Assembly (NCBI GenBank): GCA_964551875.1
Contig: CAZKEV010000004.1
Span: forward strand, 1 to 64,000
DNA from: JACTUA01 sp964551875
Lineage (GTDB): Archaea; Halobacteriota; Methanomicrobia; Methanomicrobiales; JACTUA01
Length of the DNA: 64,000 nt
Reading direction: 5' to 3'
In this document: piece after piece, positions 43,569 through 52,068 of the stretch
Layout: each line of letters starts with the position of its first letter
Position numbering within the stretch: position 1 is the stretch's first letter
Notes under the pieces: model-generated
Seen by the model: the letters and a program-made list of their open reading frames with translations, nothing else
Told to the model about the DNA's origin: nothing
Database searches by the model: none
Translations under genes and position numbers: made by a program

Positions 43569-43642
43569 TCCCTTGCCGGATCCGGCAAGCGGATCGCAAT
43601 CTTCCGATATCGCCGATTCCGGTGCTCTTGCCGGCGAGTGAG

Positions 43643-46375
43643 TCAGAGCGGGGGCACCGGCGGTGTTCCCCGCAACCGCCGTACCCACTTCACCGCCTCG
43701 GGCACGAAGAACCCGGTCGAGGAGGCCAGGAGCACGATACCCCAATCCAGCGGCCCGAGGGGTACGGTATCAAAGATCACCTGCGCCGGTCCCCAGGCAG
43801 TGATGAGGAACTGCGAGGCGATCCCGAAGAGGAACGCTGCCCAGAGCCAGCGGTTCCGGAAGAGTCCGGTCACAAGGACGGGAGCATTCCCTGAGCCACT
43901 CGCCGCGAGGGCAAAGAACTTCTGGAAGAGGATGATGACCGAGAAGGCCATGGTCCCGGCCCGAAGGGCCGCGCCGGGGCCTCCGCCCCGGTACAAGGTG
44001 AAGACGCCCAGGGTGACGGCGGCCATGAGGAGGCCGACGAGCACCATCTCAGCCCCGAGGCGCGGGGAGAGGATCCGCTCCCTCGGGTCCTGGGGCGGCC
44101 GCTTCATCACGTCGGGGTCGGGGGGGTTCATGGCCAGGGCAAGGGCCGGGGGGCTGTCGGTGACGATGTTCATCCAGAGGATCTGGAGGGGGGTGAGGGG
44201 GCTTGCGAGGCCTGCCATGATGGCGACGAAGATGGCGATGAGTTCCCCGACGTTGCAGGAGATGAGGTACTTCACCGCCTTCAGGATGTTTGCATAGATC
44301 ACCCTTCCCTCCTCGACGGCCCGCTCGATGGAGGCGAAGTTGTCGTCGGTGATCACCATGTCGCTCGCCTCCTTTGCCACCTCGGTGCCGGTGATCCCCA
44401 TGGCCACCCCGATGTCCGCCCTTTTTATGGCAGGGGCGTCGTTCACCCCATCGCCTGTCATGGCGACGATCTCCCCCCGGGCCTTGAGGGCATCCACGAT
44501 GCGGAGCTTGTGCTCGGGAGAGACCCGGGCATAGATCCCTACCCGCTCAACCAGCTCCCGGAGCCCGGCGTCGGTGACGCGGTCGAGCTCGGCGCCGGTC
44601 ATGATCCCCCCGTGCTCCAAGTCGAGCTCCCGTGCCACCGCCCCCGCGGTCACGGGGTTGTCACCGGTGATCATCACCACCCGGATCCCCGCCTCCCGGC
44701 ATGCCCGCACTGCCGCCCTGGCCTCGGGCCGGGGGGGATCCATCATGCCGGCCAGGCCGATGAAGACGAGGTCCCTCTCGATTTCATCATCGGGGATCTC
44801 CCCGCCGGGCAGGTCCCGGCAGGCGAACCCGAGCACCCTGAGGGACTCCGAGGCCATCTGATGGGTGGCGGCGAGGAGGGCCTCCCGCTCAGAGGGTATG
44901 AGGTCCCGTTCGGCGTTGTCCATGAGGATCCGCGTGGACCGGGCGAGGAGCACCTCGGGTGCCCCCTTCACGTACGCCCGCCACCGGCCATCCGCGGTCC
45001 GGACCACTGTCATCATCTTCCGGGCGGAGTCGAAGGGGATCTCGGTGTGGAAGGGGTGGGCCGCAAGGAGGCTCTCCTGGTTGAGCCCCGCCTTGGCGGC
45101 GAGAACCAGGAGGCATGCCTCGGTGGGATCTCCCAGGATCCCCACCTTCCCTGTCTCACTATCCACCGAGAGGCCGCTGTTGTTGCAGAGCATCCCGGTC
45201 TCCAGGAGCGCCTGCACCCCGGGTATATCCAGGGGGGCGGTGACAGCACTGCTCTCCTCCCGGATGAACTCACCCCGTATCGCGTAGCCCTCCCCCGTGA
45301 CCCGGAGGAAGGTCCCGTTCACGAGGACCCTCCTCACGGTCATCTCGTTCATGGTGAGGGTGCCGGTCTTGTCGGTGCAGATGACCGTTGCAGCCCCGAG
45401 GGTCTCCACCGCGGGAAGGCGCCGGATGATGGCGTGCTTTCCGGCCATCCGCTGCACCCCCAGGGAGAGGGTGATGGTGACCACGGCGGGAAGGCCCTCC
45501 GGGATGGCCGCAACTGCGAGGGAGACCGCGACAAGGAACATCCCGAGGGGCGGGAGGCCCCTCGCCAGGCCCACGACGAAGATCACCCCCACGATGATGA
45601 GGGCCGCGGAGGAGAGCTGCTTCCCCAGGTATTCCAGCTTCTTCTGGAGGGGCGTCGCCACTTTCGGTTCCTCGGCCACCACCCTCGCGATCTTCCCCAG
45701 CTCGGTCCGCATCCCGGTGGCGGTGACCACCGCCTTCCCCCGCCCCCGGGTGATAACGGTGCCTAGGAATACCATGTTCCCGTGGTAGTGGATGGTCTCC
45801 CCAGCCTCGCAGACCATGCCTGCATCCTTGGGCACCGGCACCGATTCACCGGTGAGGGGGGCCTCGTCCGCTTCGAGGGCCACCGTCTCGAGAAGTCTCC
45901 CGTCGGCAGGCACCCGGTCCCCCTCCATGATGAGGACGATGTCCCCCGGCACGAGGTCCCGGGCATCGATCATCCCCTCGGTTCCGCCGCGGATGACCCG
46001 TGCCACGGGAGCGGTCATCTTCTTCAGGGCTTCCAGGGTCTTCTCGGCCCGGTACTCCTGGAGGAAGCCGATGACCCCGTTTAAGATGATGATGGCCATG
46101 ATGGCTGCTGCGTCCAGCCACTCACCGAGAAGACCGGAGATGGCGGCGGCAATGGCGAGGATCACGATGAGGAGGTCGGTGAACTGCCGGGCGAAGAGGA
46201 GGAGGACACTCTGCTTCGCCTTCTCCTGGAGCCGGTTCGGCCCGTGGACGGCGAAGCGCTCCCGGGCCTCATCCGGAGAGAGGCCCCCTGCTCCGGAACG
46301 GAGTTCCTCCAGTGCCCGGCTCGCCGGGTACGCGTGGAACGGGGCTGGTCCGGGGTTTGCATCAGGCGGGGTCAT
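43643..46375 (-). CDS. P-type cation-transporting ATPase (P2A, calcium-type)
   Basis: A 910-residue P2-type ATPase. The ATG at 46375 is preferred because GGAG lies about 8 bases upstream and the family N-terminus (HAYPASRALEELRSG) follows. Motifs: TGES in the actuator domain, phosphorylated Asp335 in DKTGTLT, TGDGVNDAPAIKRAD in the hinge, and the transmembrane helix 4 motif AAIPEGLPAVVTI. Helix 6 has WMNIVTDSPPALAL. PEGLP plus NxxTD points to SERCA-like Ca2+ or Mn2+ export. It bounds the accessory island on the right. Confidence 0.9.
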   Translation of the reverse strand: MTPPDANPGPAPFHAYPASRALEELRSGAGGLSPDEARERFAVHGPNRLQEKAKQSVLLLFARQFTDLLIVILAIAAAISGLLGEWLDAAAIMAIIILNGVIGFLQEYRAEKTLEALKKMTAPVARVIRGGTEGMIDARDLVPGDIVLIMEGDRVPADGRLLETVALEADEAPLTGESVPVPKDAGMVCEAGETIHYHGNMVFLGTVITRGRGKAVVTATGMRTELGKIARVVAEEPKVATPLQKKLEYLGKQLSSAALIIVGVIFVVGLARGLPPLGMFLVAVSLAVAAIPEGLPAVVTITLSLGVQRMAGKHAIIRRLPAVETLGAATVICTDKTGTLTMNEMTVRRVLVNGTFLRVTGEGYAIRGEFIREESSAVTAPLDIPGVQALLETGMLCNNSGLSVDSETGKVGILGDPTEACLLVLAAKAGLNQESLLAAHPFHTEIPFDSARKMMTVVRTADGRWRAYVKGAPEVLLARSTRILMDNAERDLIPSEREALLAATHQMASESLRVLGFACRDLPGGEIPDDEIERDLVFIGLAGMMDPPRPEARAAVRACREAGIRVVMITGDNPVTAGAVARELDLEHGGIMTGAELDRVTDAGLRELVERVGIYARVSPEHKLRIVDALKARGEIVAMTGDGVNDAPAIKRADIGVAMGITGTEVAKEASDMVITDDNFASIERAVEEGRVIYANILKAVKYLISCNVGELIAIFVAIMAGLASPLTPLQILWMNIVTDSPPALALAMNPPDPDVMKRPPQDPRERILSPRLGAEMVLVGLLMAAVTLGVFTLYRGGGPGAALRAGTMAFSVIILFQKFFALAASGSGNAPVLVTGLFRNRWLWAAFLFGIASQFLITAWGPAQVIFDTVPLGPLDWGIVLLASSTGFFVPEAVKWVRRLRGTPPVPPL

Positions 46376-46603
46376 GGAGAATGCTCCTGGAAAGCGTCGC
46401 ATGATAACGGATCCCGGCAGGAAGACCCCGGGGACCGGTGAAGGCACGCGGAATGAATGAGTAAAAATCAGCAGGATGAGCATTTAATATGTAGGATCCT
46501 GCCAACCGGCAGGGGACCGGATCGGGCTTGCAGGGGGCAGGAGCATTCCTGCAGGGAAGCGTGATCTCCCGGCAGGAGTCGGTAAAAACCGTGAATCGAA
46601 GGA

Positions 46604-46714
46604 TGCTGCGGGCGGGATTCGAGCCCGCGATCTCCAGATATCCCAGATAATGGCGCTCCGACGTTCGCGAAAACCCTATGAGTCTGGCGCCCTAACCGGC
46701 TAGGCCACCGCAGC
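46604..46714 (-). tRNA. Elongator tRNA-Met(CAT) with 37-nt intron at 37/38
   Basis: Exon 1 is 46714-46677, the intron 46676-46640 and exon 2 46639-46604. The spliced RNA is 74 nt: acceptor GCTGCGG/CCGCAGC, anticodon stem CCAGA/TCTGG with loop CTCATAA, a 5-nt variable loop, T stem GCGGG/CCCGC, and discriminator A with no encoded CCA. The splice sites form a bulge-helix-bulge: 4-bp helix CTCA/TGGG between bulges TAG and ATA, cut after the second base of each. A second TCTGG inside the intron mimics the exon. Confidence 0.88.
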
Positions 46715-46824
46715 GCTGAAATTTACATACTAAAGAGGCGATCGGCTTTCATAAAGGTTCTCATGCCGCATCCTGTTTCCCTCCGTCGGGGAACTGCCTG
46801 GGGGGAAAAGAGAGAGATGGGGAT

Positions 46825-47421
46825 CTAGTATCCGCCGCCGCCACCGCCGTAATAGGTGGTCGGCAGTGCCGTGGTCCTCGCAGTTGTCGGGGCTGTGGTG
46901 GTGGTCGTCGGCATGGGTGTCACCTGGACCGGCGTGCTTATTGTCGTTGTGAGGGCCAGCGTCACGATGCCCGATGGGCTTATGACGAACCATACGTTGT
47001 TGATGCCGTACCCCCTCACGTCCCCGGGAGCTGCATCATTCGCATAGTAATAGAGGGGCCATCCCTTCCATGTGGTCTGCTTCTGCCCGTCGGCACGGGT
47101 GATCTCGCCGAAGTCAGCGGAATTGAGCGGTGGGGAGACCTTGATGGTCGCGGCATGGAAGGCTGGCCAGGCGCCCGGGCAGCCGGCGGTGCAGACGCTC
47201 GTCCCGGTACCCGGGGTGTCCTTCGCGAAGTAATAGAGAGTCTTCCCGGTCGCGTCAGCAAGGATCTGGCCGTACTGCGGGTTCGAGGCCAGCTTGATGG
47301 TGTCTGGAACAGGAGTCGGCGTAGGAGTCACCTGCTGCACGGCAGGACCCTGGGAACATCCTGCGACAAGCATCGCTCCTGCGAGGAGCAGGAGGATGAC
47401 CGGAGATACGATCTTCTTCAT
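46825..47421 (-). CDS. Lipoprotein with COG4315-type secreted repeats
   Basis: About 198 residues. The signal peptide ends with a lipobox (LVAGC), so it is probably a membrane-anchored lipoprotein. Two copies of the 'secreted repeat of unknown function' follow: GQILADATGKTLYYFAKDTPG...CTAGCPGAWPAF and GEITRADGQKQTTWKGWPLYYYANDAAPGD. A Thr/Pro-rich linker and a Gly-rich C-terminus (GGGGGGY) complete it. The start ATG 47421 is favoured by an AGTGATC element just upstream. Role unknown. Confidence 0.8.
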   Translation of the reverse strand: MKKIVSPVILLLLAGAMLVAGCSQGPAVQQVTPTPTPVPDTIKLASNPQYGQILADATGKTLYYFAKDTPGTGTSVCTAGCPGAWPAFHAATIKVSPPLNSADFGEITRADGQKQTTWKGWPLYYYANDAAPGDVRGYGINNVWFVISPSGIVTLALTTTISTPVQVTPMPTTTTTAPTTARTTALPTTYYGGGGGGY

Positions 47422-47502
47422 CAGGATCACTTCCCGTGAACGTGGAGTGTCGGGATTCTCCGTCTATTTATAGGTATCCCCCATGCTCCCGCTCCCCCCC
47501 CT

Positions 47503-47648
47503 TCACCATATCCCGGGCACCAGCCGGTACTGCACCCTGGAAGCGTACTCGGCATAGCCCGGGAGCTCCTCCTGGAGGGTGCGGTCCTCCCGGGCAGTGC
47601 GGATGAGGGTCACCCCCATGGCGAGGGCGGCGAGGGGGAGGGTCCCCG
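47503..47648 (-). pseudogene. C-terminal fragment of a membrane methyltransferase (ICMT-like)
   Basis: Only the last 45 or so codons of an isoprenylcysteine methyltransferase-like gene remain: an incomplete last helix, then TLQEELPGYAEYASRVQYRLVPGIW, equivalent to the LPGYREY...YRLIPFVW end of the gene at 11097-11774. The SAM-binding GPY...RHPMY region is gone. It lies directly downstream of the small multidrug export gene, another 5'-truncated, 3'-intact gene end. Confidence 0.75.
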
Positions 47649-47650
47649 CC

Positions 47651-48340
47651 TCATCCCCGGTTGAAGTACCTGCGGGAGAGCCAGTAGATGAGGATCCCTG
47701 CCGCGATGAGGACGAAGACGGCAGCCGCCCCCAGGAAGAAGTTCGCGAGGAAAGCCTGCTGGAGATACAGGGTGGCAACCGCGATCCCGAAGGACCCGGT
47801 GACGGCACCGAGAGCGATGGCCCCCATCACCTCCCGCCGGCTCATGCCCAGGAGCCGGCCGACGATGGACCCCCGCACCCCCCCGCTCCCGAAGAAGGGG
47901 ACCATAACCATGACCACGATCCCGAAGAAGTAGAGCCCGGAGAGCCAGGGACGACTGGCCAGGAACTCACTCCCTCCGTGGATGAACCGCCGGATCCAGG
48001 GGCCGAGGATGGGGATCTTCTCTGCCAGATCAAAGTTCCAGACCATGAAGAGCCCCACTTCAAGGTCCACGAGGGCGATGGAGCCGGCGATGGCCCACCA
48101 GGGCAGCCCGAGGAGGATCCCGAGGGGGATCACCGTCTCCTTTCCTGCCGGCGGGAGCTCGTAAACGAGCATGAGGGTGGCGATGGAGAGCATCGTCCCG
48201 CTGCCGAAGGCGAGGGATAGAGCCAGCAGGTGGAGGGCGAGGAGGAGGAGGGGGAGGGTGAGGCGGAGCCCCCGGTCCGCGAGGGGGCTCACCGGGAAGA
48301 TGGCGTCCGCGTCATCCCCGTCCTTCCATGGCTGGTCCAT
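47651..48340 (-). CDS. Small multidrug export protein (COG2426/PF06695)
   Basis: A 229-residue membrane protein with about six hydrophobic segments and the family pattern ELPPAGKETVIPLGILLGLPWW, FFGIVVMVMVPFFGSGG and MSRREVMGAIALGAVTGS. Family members are loosely named small multidrug exporters, and transport is unproven. Its first 15 codons coincide with a 44-bp sequence that is repeated at 52023-52066 directly after the CorC-like gene, showing that this gene formerly followed that one in an operon. Confidence 0.82.
   Translation of the reverse strand: MDQPWKDGDDADAIFPVSPLADRGLRLTLPLLLLALHLLALSLAFGSGTMLSIATLMLVYELPPAGKETVIPLGILLGLPWWAIAGSIALVDLEVGLFMVWNFDLAEKIPILGPWIRRFIHGGSEFLASRPWLSGLYFFGIVVMVMVPFFGSGGVRGSIVGRLLGMSRREVMGAIALGAVTGSFGIAVATLYLQQAFLANFFLGAAAVFVLIAAGILIYWLSRRYFNRG
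48297..48340. repeat. 44-bp direct repeat, left copy (5' end of export gene)
   Basis: Begins AAGATGGCGTCCGCG and ends GGCTGGTCCAT. It matches 52023-52066 at all but one of 44 positions. It corresponds to the start codon and first 14-15 codons of the minus-strand export gene and marks one edge of a 3.7 kb insert. Confidence 0.85.
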
Positions 48341-48632
48341 TTGCTATCACGAATCCGGGCCCTTTCCAGAAAGATCAAGTCCTATTACCACAAGAATTTA
48401 TTCGTGATGCCTGAAGTAGGGATAGGGTTCTCCATGTTCCATTTCCATGAAACAAAGAAAAAATATAACCCCTTGCGGCATTGAGAACCAAATTAGCAAT
48501 TTAATCGCGATGGATAGGTGAATTATCGAAAATAAAATCAGAATATATATATCGTATAAACAAGGAGCCTACCTCGATTCACATCTCTATCTCGGTGAGG
48601 TACATGGGGAGAGGAATTGATCGGATTGAGTG

Positions 48633-48657
48633 TCAGGCTGGAAGGGAGGAAGCCTGA
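48633..48657 (+). promoter_or_regulatory. Hairpin in the leader of the caspase-like gene
   Basis: TCAGGCT (48633-48639) and AGCCTGA (48651-48657) form a perfect 7-bp stem with an 11-base purine-rich loop. A TATA-like TATATATATCGTATAA (about 48544-48559) lies upstream, giving a probable leader of some 140 bases. The remainder of 48341-48723 is AT-rich with no gene seen. Confidence 0.45.
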
Positions 48658-48723
48658 ACTTACCCTTCTCTGTTATTCTCCGGGTTGCATGTGAGGTTCA
48701 GGAAATGGGAGGTTACAAGAGTT

Positions 48724-51336
48724 ATGAGAATGGAAACGCTGTTCGGAGTCTTTCTTCTGCTGATGATCATTGGCACGCCAGTACTCGCAGGTAAAGTTAA
48801 TACTGGTGGTTCGCCCGGGAAATCTGGAACATCGATAGAAGCGACCCTAAAAATTACGCCTCACTGGGTGAAAACCTATGGGTGGACCATCGATAAATCG
48901 GTGGATTCTGAATTATTGGAGTTGCTAGAAGGCACCACCGGGACTTCAGTCTATACGATTATAGTTTCAAAGGATGACGGAACCGAAGAAGCCTGGGTTG
49001 ATGGTGAGATCTGCGTCGCCAACGCAGGTGAATACCCGACAGAAGGTCTCGGCATCACGGCAGACCTGACAGACGGGTATACTCCACCTGTAGAAAAACT
49101 GGCGAGCACGCTTGTAGATATAAGCAATACCCCTGTCCTTAATCCGCAAGAGATGGCATGTTACGACTATCGCATCGATATTCCCACCACAGGTGGGGAT
49201 AAACCGCAACCCGTTGCCGAAGGAACATACAAAGTGACAGCCCACGTCACCATCACGAATCACGGAGGGCACCCGAATGAGCCCTTCGGTCCAAGCCCCA
49301 AGGATACCACGATATTCATCTCGAATCCCCTTATTGTCCATGATTCTGCTACAGTCATTGACACAAACGGAGAATCCTGGGAGATACATGACGACAGCTC
49401 CCTTCTTTACAGCAGGAACTACGATTGCAGTGCTGACCATCAAGACAACACTGCGACCATCACCTACCCTGATGATATCTCATCAGGTCCGTCAGACTCA
49501 ACCCGGGTGACGGTCATCTGCCATCCCGAAGGCGGTACCCACCAGATCCAGAATCCCGTGGCAAATCCGAATTACCTGGTTATGAGTACACCCGGTAGTG
49601 TAACCGTTACAGCGAAAGTAAATCCTGTGCCCGAACTCCTCCCAGCCACGGTTCATGTACAGCGACTCGATCCTGATACACATGCCGCAGAGGATCTCGG
49701 GCAACTCTTCGACGATCAGACCAATGGTGACGCGTTGCCGGGTGACAGTATCTTCACCAACCAGTTCCAGTTCAATGAGCCTGCAGCCGGTAAGATTCAC
49801 CTGAGAGTAACCGCTTCTTATAGTAGTGGCATAAGCCCGGTTCATTCGACGATCTTCCTCATCGATGTCGTATCTCTGCCAGCGCAGGATGAAATCGATA
49901 CGGCACTGGCGATCACGAGCGAAGCCTCGCAGCAGTTTCGCGGATTGAGCCAGCAGTATCCCAGAAGCCAGGCCAGGGAAATGGTTATTGAGAATCTCGA
50001 GAGCGATCCGGATGTTCAGGATGTGGCCCTCGGTGATGATGGCACGACAGTGACTATAACCTTCAACTCACATCTGGAAACAGCACTTCTTACGGGCGAT
50101 GAAAATACGCATGGTTCACCCTATAGCAATCAGGCATTTGTGGCAACAAGCATTTTTTCTTCCTTCAGTCAGGAATGTAATCATATAAACGATAAATTGA
50201 ATGAAAATTCATGTATCAGGTCAAAGATTCTTGCTGATCAAGCATTTGACCTTGAAGAGGTCAGCAATTTAGAAAACTATGGAGTCGTGTATATCTCGAC
50301 CCACGGAGGAATGGTGAATAACGATGTCTCGTTCATGACAGGTGAACGAGTGTTGGGTCTCAATAGTCTGATCCACCTCGGAGATTGGATAACAGGAAAG
50401 ATAATACCGACAGGAGCGGACGGTGAGATTTATTGGGCTATCAAACCCAGTTATATATCAACCTATGCCACGGCGTTCCCCAGAAGCCTGATTGTCATAT
50501 CGGCCTGTAATAGCCTTAACGGGGATTCGATGGCAAATGCTTTCTTTTCGAAAGGTGCAGGTGCCTATGTCGGATATACCTATACAGTAAGCGGATTGCT
50601 GGCGAGAGATCTGGATGAGGCATTATTCGATAAACTGGCAACCGGCGAAACACTTCAACAGGCCTTCAACGAATGGACCTTAGATGAAAGAACTGACCCG
50701 TCCGACTGGGACGATACCGGCCGCCATGCCGTTTACGAGTTCCGGGGAGACGGGGGGCTGACCTTACCGAAAGACCGGATAATCAATGGCAAATTTGAAA
50801 CCGGGAATGTCGCGGGCTGGACCGCCGGATACGCCTGCTGCGGGGATTTCACCCAGTTTGGCACCCCCGGGGGCTATGCAGTTCCCATCGGCGGCAATGT
50901 CAAAGAAGGAAATTATGCTCTCCGCCTAGGGAGATGGGACCAGATCTACACGGGGGGTCTCTCAGGACCCCCGGCTCCCGGAACGGAACCTTCGGGTTAT
51001 GACTATATATACCAGGATGTAGGGGTTCCATCCTCAGGCAATCCAGCCCTGAAATTCTCATACAACATTCAGACCTATGATACTGCACTCTGGGATTGGT
51101 TCGATGTATATATCAAAAACCCGGCAACAGAGGCTAATTTAGCCACGGTTGTTGATCACGACGGAAAACCCGGATCTAATTATGGCGAGTACTGGAACGG
51201 TGGCTGGAAGGATATTTCATACGACCTCACTCCCTGGAAAGGCCAGACCGTACGGGTTTGGTTCGGGGATCGACAGGACGGATGGGGCGACCAGATGGCT
51301 GTCTTCATCGATGATGTTTCTCTCCCTTGCACCTAA
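48724..51336 (+). CDS. Secreted caspase-like (clan CD, CHAT/C25-type) protein with C-terminal beta domain
   Basis: An 870-residue exported protein. The start ATG 48724 has GGAGGTTA 8 bases before it. After a signal peptide come surface-protein-type beta domains (YGWTIDKSVD..., DDQTNGDALPGDSIFT). A caspase-fold region follows with catalytic His527 in STHGG and Cys595 in SACNS, then GAGAYVGYTYTVSG, typical of CHAT/gingipain-like peptidases. The C-terminal 180 residues (NGKFETGNVAGWTAG... to IDDVSLPCT) form a jelly-roll-like binding domain. It lies in the insert that splits the CorC/export operon. Confidence 0.75.
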   Translation: MRMETLFGVFLLLMIIGTPVLAGKVNTGGSPGKSGTSIEATLKITPHWVKTYGWTIDKSVDSELLELLEGTTGTSVYTIIVSKDDGTEEAWVDGEICVANAGEYPTEGLGITADLTDGYTPPVEKLASTLVDISNTPVLNPQEMACYDYRIDIPTTGGDKPQPVAEGTYKVTAHVTITNHGGHPNEPFGPSPKDTTIFISNPLIVHDSATVIDTNGESWEIHDDSSLLYSRNYDCSADHQDNTATITYPDDISSGPSDSTRVTVICHPEGGTHQIQNPVANPNYLVMSTPGSVTVTAKVNPVPELLPATVHVQRLDPDTHAAEDLGQLFDDQTNGDALPGDSIFTNQFQFNEPAAGKIHLRVTASYSSGISPVHSTIFLIDVVSLPAQDEIDTALAITSEASQQFRGLSQQYPRSQAREMVIENLESDPDVQDVALGDDGTTVTITFNSHLETALLTGDENTHGSPYSNQAFVATSIFSSFSQECNHINDKLNENSCIRSKILADQAFDLEEVSNLENYGVVYISTHGGMVNNDVSFMTGERVLGLNSLIHLGDWITGKIIPTGADGEIYWAIKPSYISTYATAFPRSLIVISACNSLNGDSMANAFFSKGAGAYVGYTYTVSGLLARDLDEALFDKLATGETLQQAFNEWTLDERTDPSDWDDTGRHAVYEFRGDGGLTLPKDRIINGKFETGNVAGWTAGYACCGDFTQFGTPGGYAVPIGGNVKEGNYALRLGRWDQIYTGGLSGPPAPGTEPSGYDYIYQDVGVPSSGNPALKFSYNIQTYDTALWDWFDVYIKNPATEANLATVVDHDGKPGSNYGEYWNGGWKDISYDLTPWKGQTVRVWFGDRQDGWGDQMAVFIDDVSLPCT

Positions 51337-51431
51337 ATTTTTTATGGAACATCAGAATAAATGGCGGAATTGAACAAAGATCCCATTCAATTAATTTTAT
51401 TATGGGGAGCTGCCGATTCTAGTTTGATCTT

Positions 51432-51911
51432 ATGCGAAAAATTTTCCTTTTCATGGGAATCGCAGTTCTTGCTATCATTATTATATATTACTCTGGGATA
51501 TTAATGAAAAGGCAAGGTGAAAGCATAAAATTGACAGGTTTCCAAAATGGCAATATTATGGAACTTTCTCAGCAATCGAAAGAATTCGAACCGATCAAAC
51601 AGCAGGTTGAAGAATTGTTTATCCATGCAAATGACTCGCTGAAGCTCATCGTCACAGATGAAACCATAGCTCAATATAAAACACGCGGTGCAATTGAAAT
51701 TCGTTATTCTGAACCTCGTGAGTTTACGATTCAAGGGAACTTGAACCGACCGATAAAGGTTGATGGCCTCTTGCTAACTTTTGTCAATGACCGTGCGGTG
51801 ATATTCTATAGCGTGAACGGGCGATATTCCTCGGGGCCTTTGGTAAATACAGCCGATAATGTGAAGGACGTTAAACAATATATAACGAACATCGCGATGA
51901 ATCTCGATTGA
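51432..51911 (+). CDS. Membrane-anchored small protein, companion of caspase-like protein
   Basis: A 159-residue protein with one N-terminal transmembrane helix (IFLFMGIAVLAIIIIYYSGIL) and an extracytoplasmic domain including EELFIHANDSLKLIVTDETIAQYK and VIFYSVNGRYSSGPL. I do not recognise a family. A frameshifted relative follows the second caspase-like gene at 57750-58098, so the two proteins travel together and may interact, for example as inhibitor or substrate; this is inference. Confidence 0.6.
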   Translation: MRKIFLFMGIAVLAIIIIYYSGILMKRQGESIKLTGFQNGNIMELSQQSKEFEPIKQQVEELFIHANDSLKLIVTDETIAQYKTRGAIEIRYSEPREFTIQGNLNRPIKVDGLLLTFVNDRAVIFYSVNGRYSSGPLVNTADNVKDVKQYITNIAMNLD

Positions 51912-52022
51912 AATATCTTTATTCTGAGTGAAGGGATGATGATTTCGAGTAATTTTTCTTATATACTTGTGAGAGTGCAAGCGGGAGAGAGGAGATACTC
52001 TCTCCCTTACCTTTAGCAGAAA

Positions 52023-52066
52023 AGATGGCGTCCGCGTCATCCCCGTCCTTCCAGGGCTGGTCCATA
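52023..52066. repeat. 44-bp direct repeat, right copy (orphan start of export gene)
   Basis: Matches 48297-48340 with one mismatch. On the minus strand it begins with the ATG three bases after the CorC-like stop codon and encodes the first residues of the export protein (MDQPWKDGDDAD), then breaks off into insert DNA. Confidence 0.85.
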
Positions 52067-52068
52067 AA

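Noticed and set aside
14450..43600. Island considered as an integrated virus or classic integrative element
   Set aside because: No integrase, terminase, capsid, replication or conjugation genes are visible, and the repeated gene ends break at different points rather than at one fixed attachment core.
44510..45766. 418-codon plus-strand frame opposite the P-type ATPase
   Set aside because: Low-complexity Gly/Pro/His/Asp composition typical of a GC-rich antisense shadow.
48685..48723. Upstream start for the first caspase-like protein
   Set aside because: The 13 extra residues are not signal-peptide-like, and GGAGGTTA is positioned for ATG 48724.
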